A stretch of DNA of 64,000 bases from Hypsibius dujardini (Eukaryota; Tardigrada; Eutardigrada; Parachela; Hypsibiidae). Shown in pieces: positions 23,810-42,364 of the stretch (position 1 is its first letter; every line of letters starts with the position of its first letter). Under the pieces are notes generated by a model. The model had not been told where the DNA came from. It did no database searches and saw nothing but the letters and a program-made list of their open reading frames with translations. A program made the position numbers and the translations under genes. The stretch is from assembly GCA_001579985.1 (NCBI GenBank), contig LRSR01011562.1, forward strand, positions 99,904-163,903, written 5' to 3'.

Positions 23810-26398
23810 TCACTTGTGCTGCTGATAGCCGGTAGAATAGACGGCACCCATGTTCTGCCCACCAGGATTGACGTTGCCGCCGTGTTGTCCGCCGGCTGAT
23901 CCGCCCATCCCTTCCAATCCGTTGCCCTGCTGCTGCTGCTGCTGCTCCTCGCCCTGTCCACCCTGACCGCCACCCATCTGGGCCATTCCACCCTGGTACA
24001 TTTGCGGGTTATATCCATACTGCGAGTACGCTGCTTGATTGTACTGCACACACAAACAAAATAAATGCGACAACCGTTGAGATTATACATTGAATAAGGT
24101 ATTAAATGATACCGGAGAATTCAAGCCCAACTGGGTCATCTGTGCAGCTAGCTGACCGACATAGTTGGCCGATCCCTCTACGCCGGGCATCATCTGCGTC
24201 ATCTGCTGGGGAAGAATAGTGTACTGTGGCTGCCAAGAGGCCTGGTATCCACCCAGAGCCGCTCCTTGGGGCACGGAATAACGGATGCTTGTCATCATCG
24301 AGCCAGGTAGTCTGTAAGAGCAACCAGGCAATCAACTCACTACACATTGTATCACGTGAAACAACCTCCTCAACGAACAAGGAATCTTACCCATTCTGGC
24401 CGCCTCCCATCTGATCATATCCGCTCACCCCCATATGATCCATGCGGCCCCAGCTACCACGCTCACGGTTCTGCATGCGACGACGGTTTCCGCTGTCAGC
24501 AAACTTGACCACCAGCGGCTCCTGACTGCCTGCAGACAACATATCTTTAACCTCTACTTACCACGTAGTAAGAGGATTATGAAAGAGTATTCGTTAAATA
24601 CCTGCAACAATCTTGCCGTTCAACTGCTCAATCACTTTCTCGCAGACTTCACGCGTCTCCATACGAGCGAATCCGACGCCACGGCTCTTCAAGTTGGGGT
24701 CACGCAACACCCGAGTCGAGACAACACGTCCGAACGGCTGCAGCATCGCCTCCAGGTCGCCTTCCACCATGTAGGGCGACAGATTGGCCAGATAAAGATT
24801 GGTTGGGTCTCTGATGAAGAAAATAAGTTGGTAAACTAGCGCCAACTACTGTCGTTTTAACTACGCTGGCCCCTCTTTTGGGCTTACCTTTCATCTGCAC
24901 CCTAAAAATTCAAACAATCATAATTAATACCGGTTCGCATAATCCCAACACGAGGGAAGGAAGCATAAATGAACTCTCAAAAGAGGAAGAACGGATGACT
25001 AAACAAAACAACTTACTTGATTCTGTTCCTGGACGCTTCTGATCTTAGCCATCTGGACCTGCATGCCACGACCACTCAACTCCTTCAATCCACGGTCAGC
25101 CGATTGGGGAGTTTCGAAATCGACAAAGCCATAGCCTTTGCACTGATTGGACATCTTGTCGATGATGGCCTTCGTGGAATTGATGTTGCCGAAGCTTGAA
25201 AAAAGGAAGATACCACACCACATCTAGACATTATGGACTTATTCAACTCAACAACAAAAGAGGCAACCTACATGCAGCACATGTTGTAGAGATCGCGATC
25301 GGTGGTTGCCGGCGGCAATCCCCGAATGTAGAGATTGGTTTTGCTCAGCTGATCCACGGCGCCGGGATGACCACCACCACCGGCCTGCATGCCCGTCATC
25401 AGACGATAAGCATTGACGGGCCCACTCAGAGACATGTGTGACTGCTGCTGTTGCTGCTGTTGTTGCTGCTGCTGCTGTTGATAGTGACCGAGAGCTTGGC
25501 CAGGGAGACTCTGGTTGTTGACTGGCGGAGGATAACGGGAAGGGCGGGGATAGTAGCTTCCAGCTGATCCGGGCCACGCTCCTTGATTGCTGAGTCCCTG
25601 ACCACCATGACCGGCCAAGCCGACGCCTCCTTGCATGCTGTTAGGTCCGGGTACGCGAGGTCGCGGATAACGTTGACCTGCAGCACCGGGAATCGGACCG
25701 GCATTGTTCATTCCGGGAGGTCCTGTGTCACAAAAAGAGCATGACGATGATACGTTTAAGAGGCGTAATACTGCAGCCAGGAAATTTATCCATCACAGAG
25801 AAATCCGGAACGCTTAATCGTCATATCGGAAGAAAAAGATACGTTTGTCTAAACTCTTCAACATTTTCCGAAGCAGCACGTCGACTGCGAGAAAATAGCC
25901 ATTGAATCGGGCAATTAAGCATTAACGAGCTTTATGAGGTAGTTATAACGCTGGCACCCAAAAGTCATCAATCAACATATAACTTGGAATGAAAGGCGCT
26001 GAAAGCATTGGCCTAAAGTCAATCAATCAACCGATCAAATCGAAACAGGTGCAAATCAATCAACCAATCAATCAATAAAACGAGTGACGTTTCCTTCAAA
26101 ATGGCGACTGCCACAGCAGTGTGGTGATGTAATTGTTGACCCAATAGACTTTTAAATACGAACCTTGATTAATAGCGACACCTTGAGGACGCCAGGTTGC
26201 TTGTCCCTGGTTGGCTGGTTGCACCTTCCGTACTCCCTGCTGCTGGCCCCCTCCGCCACCTCCCGGTCCACCGACCTGCGCCGCATTCCTTGACTGCTGC
26301 TTCTTGGCGTCATCCTCCTCTGCTGCGGATTGTCGGTCGTTCTTGGAGAGCTCTCCGTCCGTGAGAGGAGAACTGCCAGTCGATCCGTTGGGGTCCAT
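23810..26398 (-). CDS. shep: RNA-binding protein alan shepard / RBMS family, two RRMs
   Basis: Single-stranded-nucleic-acid and RNA-binding regulator. Eight coding exons in transcription order: 26164-26398, 25272-25722, 25017-25194, 24888-24901, 24602-24810, 24391-24529, 24113-24311 and 23810-24043, summing to 1659 nt, 552 residues. RRM1 (about residues 207-283) has [20 protein letters not shown] and RNP1 [11 protein letters not shown]2 (about 296-362) has [14 protein letters not shown] and RNP1 GVGFARME. The tail shared with RBMS proteins follows, with [15 protein letters not shown], then Gln/Gly-rich low complexity. The N-terminal part has a polyglutamine run of about 13 residues. The ATG exon begins nine bases upstream with an acceptor, so at least one 5' non-coding exon exists. 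A 14-nt exon links the two RRMs. Family assignment is firm; orthology to Drosophila shep is likely because arthropods usually have one member. Confidence 0.92.
24888..24901 (-). other. shep: 14-nt microexon of shep/RBMS
   Basis: The exon encodes GADE plus two bases of an Arg codon, between tttttag and gtaagc. Joining the neighbouring exons directly would shift the frame of RRM2. Inclusion restores it and gives [14 protein letters not shown], close to the RBMS linker before RRM2. Confidence 0.85.
26015..26084. repeat. ATCA tetranucleotide repeats in the first coding intron of shep
   Basis: Interrupted CAATCAATCA runs. The same ATCA/TGAT motif recurs in introns near 50281, 52888-52912, 54236-54252 and 59650-59665. 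Confidence 0.75.
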
Positions 26399-26407
26399 TT
26401 TATTCCA

Positions 26408-28395
26408 CTGCAAAGTAATCATTTCAACAAATGCTTTCTCTCCTCCTCGTATTTTTGTGAACAAATAAATTCTCGTACCCGATATTATTGATTGATAAAT
26501 AGGTGAAAGAGAAAGTGTGGATAAATGGGGCTGCTGTTATTAGTTGAAATAAAATGGTCTCCTCTCCTTGGCTTGAGGATCTTCTCCTTCTTTCCAACAA
26601 GCAACCGACTATGCTGCAACACACAATCCAACACATTCCTTTCCAGCCGGTCTCAGAAGGACTGTTCAAATGACTTGCCTACCTGATAGAAGCCACCAAT
26701 GTTTGAGGATAAAAATTGGCCACTAAGGAGAATAAAAATGGAGATCGAAAAGAGGGTCCCGGGTCTTACTGGTACTTGTTTGTTTGTATATCCCAATCAA
26801 CCACAAGGCACTTGACACAACAACACGGATGGATATTAAGGGCTAGCTGTGTGTATAGTGCAGGATTATTCTAAAGGTGGTATAGGATAAGATGCGATAT
26901 TTTGAAGGTAGAAATAAATATAAAATAATATTTACAAACACGCCAAACTAGTATCTGCACTCCAACCGAACACTCTCCTTCGCAGCAGAATCTCGATGCG
27001 CCATCATCGTCGACTTTCAAGGCTGTCTGTCTGTCTGCAGTCTGCACCTCTCCCCATAGAGCCCTTTCCCTGCATTAATTCCTAATTTCCATTACAATTA
27101 CAATTGCCTAACTCGGCCTACCCTCTATGCATTTAATAAACCTAATTGGTCCACTGCTACAAAATGGGAGTAGCTCCTACTCCGTTAAATCTAGCTCACT
27201 GTGATATTCCAAAATTAAGGACAGTTTTCTTGAGGATTTGCCACAGTTTTTCCCCTATTTTGGTGCTTCAGAATTTGGGCTCATGTATTACGCACTAGTT
27301 TGTAATACATACATACACATACATACATACACAGCCCAATCTGAAAGATATATTTTTCTTGGGTTTTGGAGACTCGGACACAAGAAAAGGAACATTTAAA
27401 ATACAAATATTGTTATTCAATTGCAATTTGTAACCGAGATGCTGTTTATGGATATGTGGCTCCACCTATGGGAAGATTCTATCTGACTCATCAGTTTTGT
27501 CATGCTGACCACCACGACAGAATATGAGGGGTCCCAGGCTGCACTCGCAGTCCTAACCAAGGTGATGTAGATCCAGAAAACTGTATTCCGACTTTGGATA
27601 GGGCGAGCAAATTAAAACAATGCTGTTTCAAAAAAAGATTGAATCGCCTGAATGCAACCATGGACAGGGTGCGCTGCGTTTCGATCACTATGCTGCCTAT
27701 TGAGACGTGGGAGGGAGGACTCGTATAATGAAGGGCGTACTAGTATATGGGACTTTGCCGCCTGGCATCCCGACTCGAGTCTACGTAGGCGTTAAGTACT
27801 AGCACTATGTAGTACTTGTATACGCACTGTACGTGGCGGCATATTTAAATGGTGTGTAATGTTTGGACATATAAATGCGTACTCACATGATGACATGACT
27901 GGAGACTCCAGAGAGGATGCACAGCAGCATAGGATGTGGTATGGGCGAGTCGCAGACGTGATGTTCCTCTGATCACTTTCCGCACGCCACAAAATACACA
28001 CACACACACACATACACACAACTCGCAATCTGATTCCCTGCGTATCCTTTTTCCCGGTCGTCTCGACGTCTCGTAGTCGTAGAGTATTCATACCGAGCGA
28101 GTTGTTGGGCAAAAGATTGCTCACTTGAACTATTAAATGCCACCATGATTAGCTTTCTCGATTAACTTGCACTGAGTATAAGATGCCCAAGCGGATCTTG
28201 AATCTCCACCATCACTCTCCCTACATAAACAGGAGGGGAGGTTAGTTGCCATCTTGGGTAGAGCAATAACGTCACTCGCCAGTCAACATTATTCTTTTTC
28301 GGCATGTCTTTGAGAGTGTGTTAGCAGTACCCGGTTACTGGGCAGCGCTTTCTTCGCATCGGAGAGGCTGTTTATTAACGTGGACTCTGGGGGAG
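26408..28395. other. Intergenic region between divergent shep and STK32
   Basis: The two flanking genes run away from each other, so promoters and 5' UTR exons of both probably lie here. The exact transcription starts cannot be read from the sequence. A CATACATACA-type microsatellite is at about 27308-27332 and a CACACA run is at about 27998-28020. No other gene is recognisable. Confidence 0.4.
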
Positions 28396-33618
<5,223 letters not shown>

Positions 33619-34635
33619 ATCATCAAGCACTCTCCTATAATTCCTCTGCACAGCTTGCACATGACTACTGTACACTAACTGTTAAAAAGTGTCAATGTTA
33701 CCTGTAGTCCTGGAGTATGATACCGGTACTTGGTAGTCCCTTGGACTTTTATGCCGAGTCGTCCCCCATTCATCGCTCAAACACAACAGACAACCTATCC
33801 CCTTTTCGAGATATCTACGTGCAGATGATATAAATGGATATGTGTAGAGTGCGAGTAATGTAAAGTTAATAATAAAACGCGCGTATGGGATTGAAGGTCG
33901 ACTTGTTTGTTACTTATATTGGAACGTTATTGTGTAGTATGCATGTTGCACCCATCCATCCAGTTTATACTGTTTCACTAAGCAAATATTACCAAAAGTG
34001 GACAATCTATCTATAATGAATGGAATGAGAAGAGATATTCGAAAACTGGAGGCAGAGCCTGAGCTTCCTTGATGGGCCTTGTGCGGGAACCCGGACTCTA
34101 ATACATGTGCATTGTACTGCAACTTAAACCTCTTAGAAACTGCTGGCAAACTATTATAATCGAAGAGCATTCCGAGTCCGGCGGACTGGCTTTCCGTGCT
34201 CCTAATATATAACCAGGCGGTTCGAAGCTTCTTCATTCTACAGGCACAATATACAACTCGTTTCTTTCTTTCTCGAGATTATTACCAAACAGTGGCAACT
34301 TAGTAGGACCCCCTCTGGGGTCTCTGGATAGGAGCAGAAAAGGGTGGGGCTTGCATCGGATCTTGGCTCCACCCCTTTTCTATTAAAACATTTTATTTTA
34401 AAGATAAATTGGAAATCATCAGTTGGAGCAGAATTGGGTTAGTTTCTTCAATTTGTTTGTTCTAAAAGGGAATGGAAGAAAACATTTAATTCTTGGATGA
34501 GGATTTTTCAAATAGAAGGGAAGGGAAGAGGAGAGATAATCAAGGCAGACAGGGCAGCAGGCAAACGTTCTTTGAACCTTCCTTCCTTCCTGTTGTCCTG
34601 GGTTTACTGGATTTCACCTGACGCCTACAGAAAAG
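33619..34635. other. 3' flank of STK32 and upstream region of PARL
   Basis: The first part is probably 3' UTR of STK32, with an AATAAA at about 33871. The remainder holds no recognisable gene and should contain the PARL promoter. Confidence 0.4.
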
Positions 34636-36194
34636 ATGAACGCACTCAGCAGATTTCTCATTCCTCTCCGGAGGTCGGTCCGTCATTCTGTCACGAGGTA
34701 AGCAAGATTACAACATATCAATAAAGTCGTTGATGGATTGGAATCTTGGATTGCTTGATTGCGTATTGTTAGTTGGTTTGATGTCTGATGAGCAGTCGTT
34801 AATTGATTGCTTGATTTAAGATACATGCTTTGACTTAGTGATTGAATTGCAAATTGCAATCATCCATAAGCGGTGTATCTTCTAGTTACAAGACATTAAG
34901 ATCGGCTTCCAAGCCTTCTAAACTGCTTGTCAAGTCAGCACTAGGCTCTGATGCACTTGGTCCGGACAAATTTGCCAGGTTTCTTAAAGCTGCAGGCTTT
35001 TGTGCCACGGTAAGAGAAGATAACTCCGCGTCGGCGGTCGATTCCTTCATTGCCTATTAAGCAATTCTTCTTCAGGCCAGTGGAGTCACATACATTGGAT
35101 GCGTCATCTGGCAGTACGAAAACGTCCGCAATGCGCTCAAGTCGGTGGTGCCGGCATTTTCCAAGATATTTCCCAACCAAAAATCGTCGTCTCAGTGGCA
35201 GGACAAAGTATGTCACTAGTAAGCAGGTCGCGTACCGTTCTGCCTGACTTTTAGGGTCAAACCAGGCACACACTCAGACAGACAGACAGACACACACACA
35301 CACATAGGCAAGCACAAGCACATTGAGTATGTATGGTCTGTTGAAACATTTGATTTTGAGTGTTTGCAGATAATGGGATACTGGACGGATTTGAACGATG
35401 GGAAGAAGCTGATTGTCGGATTGATCGCAATTAATTGTATCGTCTTTTCCCTGTGGCAGTTGCGAAGTCTGCAACCGGTCATGACCAAATATTTCCTCTC
35501 CGATCCCACCGCCAAGAAGATTGGCCTTCCTACTCTGCTCTCCATTTTCAGTCACATTGCTCCATTTCATGTGTTTTGTAATATGTACGTTCTTTGGAGT
35601 TTCGCTGACGCCGCCATTCACATGTTTGGGAAGGAGCAGTTCCTTTTCTTTTACATGTCTGCAGGTAGGAGCCTTCACAATCTGGCCGGTAAGTTAAGCA
35701 ATAATAATGTAGGCTTTTCTGCTCTCTTCTTTCAGGAATGTTTGCCGGGATATTGAGTTTAATGAATAAACTAGCTCGGGGCGTTCATCAACCGTCGTTG
35801 GGGGCTTCCGGTGCTATCATTGGAGCTCTTGGCGCAGTGTGTACTGCATTCCCAGACTCCAAGTTGTCCATCATCTTCCTACCCATGTACCCGTTCAGTG
35901 CCGAGTCCGCCTTGACCGCCTTATTATGCTTCGAAAGCCTTGGTGTCCTACTCAAATGGCGGTTCTTCGATCATGCTGCTCATCTTGGAGGACTGCTTTT
36001 CGGAATGTAACACATCCATGCATCCTGTGTAGAATAATTGTAGCAATATCATGCTCTTCATGCCTGTATGTTTTTCTCTTGTTTGGCATTGCAGATGGTA
36101 TGTTAAGCTTGGACACGAGCTGACGTGGGGGAAGCGGCAAACAGTGATGGAATGGTGGCACAAATTGCGCGGCCACGGAGGCGTTCACGAATAG
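34636..36194 (+). CDS. PARL: Presenilin-associated rhomboid-like protease, mitochondrial (PARL)
   Basis: Intramembrane serine protease of the mitochondrial inner membrane, which cleaves PINK1-type and other substrates in known systems. Six exons: 34636-34697, 34886-35009, 35076-35207, 35370-35664, 35736-36006 and 36095-36194; 327 residues. The N-terminus MNALSRFLIPLRRSVRHSVT is Arg-rich and lacks acids, fitting a presequence. The rhomboid domain has several hydrophobic segments, with HIAPFHVFCNMYVLWSFAD, then LGASGAIIGALGA with catalytic Ser229, and DHAAHLGGLLFG with catalytic His287. The Ser-His spacing of 58 equals human PARL. The end, IWYVKLGHELTW and then a charged tail, also matches. An AATAAA is at 36374-36379, and the gene is convergent with Imp-L2. 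Confidence 0.95.
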
Positions 36195-37499
36195 AGACAG
36201 TGGAATAATTTGTGAAATATTTTTCCACGAATAGATTTAAGTGTCGGCTGCTTTATTCAAAAGACACATCACAGAGGTGCGATTTAACTCTTCCATTTTG
36301 TCCGGTGGGATTGATGTGCGCAACATCTGATTCTCAATTGTTGGGGTATGTGTATATAATTAATAATAACTGTAATAAAGAAGGGATGACGCACGCTTTG
36401 GTTGGGCGCTTCTGGCTCGATTGCGTGAGACGTGATAATACTCCTACGACTAGGTATTATTGTATCACACGATGCGTTTAATAGCATCCTTAATCAATGC
36501 ATGGTGTGTCTCTCTCATCTGTAGATGTGGTAGGATCTCCCAGACTCTACTCTAATAGTAATCACCAACACTCTAAACTTTGACTAGGACAGAAAGAAGG
36601 TCTTTTTTGTCATATTTTATATTCAAAGTTGGAAAAGAAAAGGTAACCGGTCGAGGTGCGCACACGGGATCCCAGAGACACTTCCACACATCCAAAGTAA
36701 AACATTAGTATAGCAGCTAAAGCTCTCAGATAATAATACATGAATGATGGCAAAACCTCGCGCATAAACAACAAATCAAGCAGGCAAACTACTTTTGGCA
36801 TTGCCGCTTCGGAGCACCAACAAGAACAGCGCCAAATAAATATACATTTCCGCCTTGTAACGACAAAACTTGTAAATATCAAATGTTGAGATTAACAGAA
36901 GTGACAGTATATTTTGCTGTATCATATGCGGCTCTCTTGAATAATAATGTTATATATATATAATATATATGTAATGATAATAATAAGCGATAATAATGTG
37001 TCGACCCACGGTACAAATGTCTAATAAATAGTTTATAAAAAAAACCAACAAAACCTTGTCTTTTGAGAGAGATCCTTGCTGTGAACAGAACTGGCGGTCG
37101 GGAATATTTTCCTTTCTTGGAACAGAGAGAAAGAAATGTTGAGATGAACGCGCGGGGGATATGCTTGCCAGGGGCGGGGCGCCTCTCTCGAGAGGCGGCT
37201 GGAACCACTAGGAAATAGGTAGTAAAGGTCCTCCATCTGTCCAGCAGAAGTGTCAGCAGGTCTCACTAGTGGAGGAATGAATGACGGTGTTACTTTTGGG
37301 ACAGACTCAGACACACAGGGGAATTTGGGAGATGCGGGTCAGGAACACGGGAACAAGGAGGAGAGTGGACGTGAGGAAAATACTGTATAGAACATTCTTG
37401 CCCAAAGCTGGCAGACGTCTCCAGACAAGCTACTACAAGTGACCGGATCAATCAATACACTGGGCGGATACGCGACTCTTTCTCAAATCTCCTCGCACC
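36195..37499. other. Convergent 3' flanks of PARL and Imp-L2
   Basis: This holds the PARL 3' UTR with AATAAA at 36374-36379 and, on the other strand, probably a long Imp-L2 3' UTR. A short AT-repeat tract is at about 36952-36972. No other gene is recognisable. Confidence 0.4.
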
Positions 37500-40400
37500 T
37501 TAAAACTACAAATAAAGACAATTGTAAAATTAGCAAACAAACTGAAACAGCAGTTGGCAAGGTACTAGAGTAAGTAGTAGGAACAACTTACACCGGATGT
37601 TGGATAAAGGAACATCTTTGCCTTATCCATGCCGAGATTGTTCTGGGCAACGCAAACAAAACGACCCATATCCTCCTCCCAGCTGAGTTTTTTAATTATC
37701 AAATCCCCATTGGGAAGGATCTAGATTAATGAACAAGGGATGGAAAGGGAGTTGAATGACTGACTTTCATGTAATAAGAGAGATGGGGTCACTTTAGCGT
37801 ACCTTGTGCTTGGCATCGTTCTGTATGAGTTGACCGTCTTCCGCTCGCTCCCAAGTGACCTGAGGTGTCGGTGTGCCGGATACGCGGCAGAAGAGTTTGA
37901 CGTCAGCGCCCAACAGCTCAAGTCTTGTTTCCGTCCACATTGTGATCCTAGCCGGCTTGCCGTAACTCCCTCGCTTCTCCATTATGCATTCGTTTCCGGA
38001 TAGCTTATTGGTGATATCTAAAAATGGGCTCATACAAAAGGGACACTTTAGACGGCTTCCTGAAGCCTTACAAACGCCCATCTTCTGCTTGGGGTATAAA
38101 AGTCCCATTAAGCTCCAAAGGGCAACTTGAGGTACAAGAACAGTTTAGTGCTATTTTTATACAGTAAGCCGAACACGGATTCAGATCACATGAGAATTGC
38201 CTATTCATACCGTGTGTTTCGTTAACGCCTCTTACCGGTATGGTTTCGCTGAAAACAGCCACGTAACCTGATTTTCTTCTCTTCCTTTCATATATGACTG
38301 CCAGTTTGTCTGCCTGCTTGCCTGTCTGTCTGTCTGTCTGTCTTTCTTTCTGCCTGCCTGTTTGTTTGTGCGCGTGACCGTCCTTCTGTTAGTCTGTGTA
38401 TCTGTCTGTCTGTCTGTCTTTCTTTCTGTCTGCCTGCCTGTTTGTTTGTGCGCGTGACTGTCCGTCTGTTAGTCTGTATATCTGTTCTCCGCGTGACTGT
38501 GTACTTGAGTTTACTATCTACTGTTGCCATTAAAGTTAATACGCCTCAACGTGACAGAATTGTCTTTGTTGGCTGGCTGGCTCTGATTCTGCCACTATGG
38601 TCTGTCTGTTACAGGATTAGTAGAGTAATCATTATTTGAGAAATGTCTACTGTACCTGAGACGACGAGTTTGGTGTCTGTGCTTATTCTCGAGTAGGGAG
38701 TTTGAGCGACGCAAGTGTAGATGGCCGTGTCCTGTGGCGTGAGGCAGTCCAGAAAAAGGCGGGATCGCGTTACACTCATCCCAATCGACTGGACAGTTCC
38801 GGCTTCGTCCGGCTGCCTTGGATCTTCCTCATCCCCGAGACTATTGTCAAAGTTGTCCTGCGAGATGGGCTTGCCGTTCTTGAGCCAGTGAAGGGTGGGT
38901 GGAGGACTTCCGCTGGCTTGGCAGGTCAGACTAATAGAGTCGTGGAGATAGGTCTCCATGTGGGAGGCCGGTTTGATCTCGTGAAAGCGGAGGTTATGGT
39001 CTGGAGCGCCTCCTGTTCCCAATGTGGAACGCCTACTTCTGCCTCCAACAAACGTCGCTGGTATTCCCTGTAAACGTAAAAATTTAATGTTTAAAATGAT
39101 CTTTTTCTCCACGTTTAGGAGGCGTAACGACTTGGAAGAGCCTAGAGTACTAGGTAATCTCTGTCTGGACTTGACTGAGTGCCTCCAGTCTAACCGGCAG
39201 ACAGCGTCTGACACTTGGCGTCGGCCTTACAAATGATTACAGGCGATCATTTACGGATTATTCCAAAGACTTAACCAAATTATTTATATGTCCAACGTTG
39301 TGCTCTATTTTCGGTCTTTTTCTCTCATATTTACAATAATATACTTGGGCATTGTCACCTCCAACGAATTCTCATGGAGATGCTTTTGGTCTAGCTTCCA
39401 ACATGTATGTTTATAGCATTGCTAAAATTGAGCAGGGTGTTGTGAAAAGACAATATTCCAATTTAGCGAAATAACATTGTGTGTGCCGTTGTAGGCGACC
39501 TTTTCTCAATCCTTCCTTCTTTCCGGTTACATTAAGATATTACTCAACATAACACGACATCACCGCCACGCGCCCCTCTTTATGCTCGGAAGGAGGAGGG
39601 TGTGAAAGAAGGTCTCCCATCCCAAGAGTCCCATATATCCTAAAGTTGCTCCGTGCGGGGTCTGTGTCTTTCTAATCAAGTAAGGCACGAAAGGAAACGG
39701 AGATGATTCTTGTATTACATTTAGCGGACCCCGCGCGTCACTAGCAAGCAATATGATGAAAAAAGTAACGCAACGGTGGCGTGCTCTCTCTCTCTCTCTT
39801 CACATGTGAGTAAAGTAAATAATCAACTCGCTCCATCCAGCCATTGAAAGCGGTAATAAAGTCGCTGGCGTGTGTCCGACTGTCTGTCTGGATGTTTTAT
39901 GAACTGCTAACTACAGTAATACGGTTTCATTTGGTATGACCATTAACCTTAGGTGACACCATGACCGTCCATTAGCGTTCCTTCCTTTATTCGATCGCGC
40001 AGTTTATCACTGCATCGCGTCGTCTAATAAACTACTAAACCACAGGCGCTTTATTTGTCATCTTTTAATCGTTAACCATTACCTTGGTTAAAGATCCGCA
40101 ATGCTCTTAATGCCTCAGAATAATTCAATTAAAATATTTATTTATAATTTTACTGCTTAAACTTTACCTTAATTTCTAAAAGAAATAATGGACTAACAGA
40201 ATTGGTAAGCGCTGGTTAAATGTAATCTTCGGTAGGCTGGCGTTAGAAGAAGGTTCAAACCATTTCGTAGGGGGGGGGAGGAAAGGAAAAAGATTGTTGG
40301 GGGGCTTCCTTTCCTCTTAATCCGTATTCACTCCCGTCGTCCCCATGTTCGTGTATGCGTGCAAAAGCAAAATTGAGAGAGCGGAGTTTATTATTTTGGA

Positions 40401-41029
40401 GAGGCGCGAGAGGTGTCTCTCGGTGTGACAGCTTGTCTCTCAATCTCAATCATTATTATATTACTACCTCTACTCAAAGGAGAATTATCTTGAGACAAGC
40501 TAAGCCAAGTACTCGCTCTCCTCTCCAGACTTAACTGACTCGGACTGCAGTGTGCAGTAGCAAAAGAGGTTAATCAGGTAAAGACAATGAGTGTCCGTCC
40601 GTTAATCTTCCCTATCCTTTATGTAATTTCTTCCACAGCTCGCCTCACTCCTCACTCATTATATAGGCTCGCCTTACTCACTATACGACTTTCTGGGTTT
40701 TCCACCTGACCTTAAAACCTTATAACGGATGGACACGCTAAACCATCTCGGGCGGTTTACATGGCACACACAAAACTCTGCAGTTTCTAACCGGTTTGTC
40801 CTTGTCTTTTTTCAAAACGATAAAAAAAGCTTAATAAAAGGGGTCACCTAGGCAACTTATTTTTATACCCGACAATTTATTAAAAATTAAAAATTTACTG
40901 AAAAATTAAAAATAAAAAGGTGTTAATTGAAGAAAATTAGCGCAGGCTTTTTACCTGTGTGGTCGGTATTGAATAGAATACACAGAATGTGAGGAGAATG
41001 CCTGCATAATGCAGCGATATCACTATCAT
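37500..41029 (-). CDS. ImpL2: Imp-L2-like secreted protein with two immunoglobulin domains
   Basis: Secreted protein; in Drosophila Imp-L2 binds insulin-like peptides and dampens insulin signalling. Coding exons in transcription order: 40955-41029, 38656-39067, 37803-38017, 37592-37720 and a short 37500-37505, about 278 residues. The first exon encodes a 25-residue start, MIVISLHYAGILLTFCVFYS and on, which reads as a signal peptide. Ig domain 1 has SLTCQASGSPPPTLHWLKNG and LDCLTPQDTAIYTCVAQ. Ig domain 2 has ITMWTETRLELLGADVKLFC, SGTPTPQVTWE, LPNGDLIIKKLSW, RFVCVAQNN and ends FLYPTSG. Several of these strings match Imp-L2 specifically rather than Ig proteins in general. The last junction is ambiguous: using gtaagt gives a stop two codons later, using the alternative gtgtaa adds about seven residues. 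Confidence 0.9.
38318..38482. repeat. Tandem duplication of an ~80-bp TCTG-rich unit in Imp-L2 intron
   Basis: Two copies of a roughly 80-bp block follow each other, each a TGTC run, a TTTC stretch, CTGCCTGCCTG, TTTGTTTGTGCGCGTGAC and a GTTAGTCTGT end. They differ by a few substitutions and a four-base indel. The block lies in the intron between exons 2 and 3 of Imp-L2 and looks like slippage in a microsatellite. Confidence 0.8.
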
Positions 41030-42364
41030 CTTGCTCGCACGTCCAGCAATGTCCGATGCACTATGCAAGAATCGGAGGCGAAAATCTATGGCAAAATGTG
41101 CGTTAAATCCAATATGCTCAGATGGTCATGAAACAGGGAGAAAGACAGGTCACTTTGTACTCACGCGTTAGGAATGAGATAACGTAGGGCGGTTGAGAAA
41201 TTGGATAAAAAGCATAATCCAAATTGAGAAATATTCTTTTGGCGATTGCAACACACCGACCGGCTCGAGTGAGACGAAACGATGACTTGAACCACCGCAA
41301 TGTCAACGAAATGCGGTGATGGTGGTTGTGGCGGCGGGGTGTGCCGGATGATGACTCACAACTCTCACGAACAAGGCAACAACCCTGCTAAACAGTATTG
41401 CCGCAAAAAAGTATCTCCCTTTATCTCTTTCAAAAACGAAAGTGGACAATCAAGCTAAAATGCTCTGCCTGCCTGTGTGTAGTAAGTACCAGGAAAAGGT
41501 GGCCAACCTTAGCATGGCATTAGAGAAGGGGATGTGATGCAAAGAGTTGATGAATGGCGTAAAGACAACTACTACATCTTTCTGTCAGGTTGAGGTAGAT
41601 GGAAAAGACTCTCTCACACGGACAGACATACCTATTGGTTATTGGATCACGGACACACTCTTCTGTCCGCTTAAATACTATCTACTATCCTCCACAGAAG
41701 ACGCAGGTGGGTGGGGCTGCATGGGCACTGTGTGTGTGTGTGTCATTCATTTGGACTGATTAGCGTGCAGCCTGTAGACGGACGGACGTGGGTGGATGGA
41801 TCTCAATGGTGGATGGTGGACTCTCTGCCTGCCTGCATCTCTGTCTGTGGAGGATATATAGCGGGTAGAAGAAGCAGACTAAAGAACCAGGCGCGACCTC
41901 GGGCTGGGCCTTCTCCTCCCGTGGTTCTCCAGGAAGACCTCCCTCTAATTCTACCCCGGTCTCCAGGTATTAGTACTGCATACAGTGGGTTAGGTGACGC
42001 ATTTGACCGGTAATCTGTCGGTCCATTTGCGTTTATGACCTCTTTTATCGAATCCCCCTGATATCCCTTATGATGGGATGTGTTAACTATTAACTACGCC
42101 GGCGCGTTTTGCCCTCTTTTCCAGCCAAGTCTGACGCTCCCTTGCGACACAAGAAGGCCCAACTTGAGCTTGCTTGAAAAGGGAAAGGAAATAAAGCAAA
42201 TTTAACCCACCCACTGTAGAATATATGTCTGGGATGGGACTGGTTATGGTTAAAGCAGGTGGTATCATGATCCCTTCCAATTCTGACATCAGCGGTTACG
42301 AAGGACGGAGGGCTTCACGTGCAGCCCCCCCCCCAACATCTTGACAGGTTGATGTTCCGTTAAC
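41030..42364. other. Upstream region of Imp-L2, no gene seen
   Basis: No recognisable coding region. It should include the Imp-L2 promoter. A short TG run is at about 41728-41742. Open frames present are short and unlike known proteins. Confidence 0.35.

Noticed and set aside
38286-38482. Possible CRISPR-like array
   Set aside because: The repeats are simple TCTG microsatellite copies without spacers, in an animal intron.
41711-42013. Plus-strand frame of 100 codons
   Set aside because: No recognisable domain; it contains a TG microsatellite translated as CVCVC.
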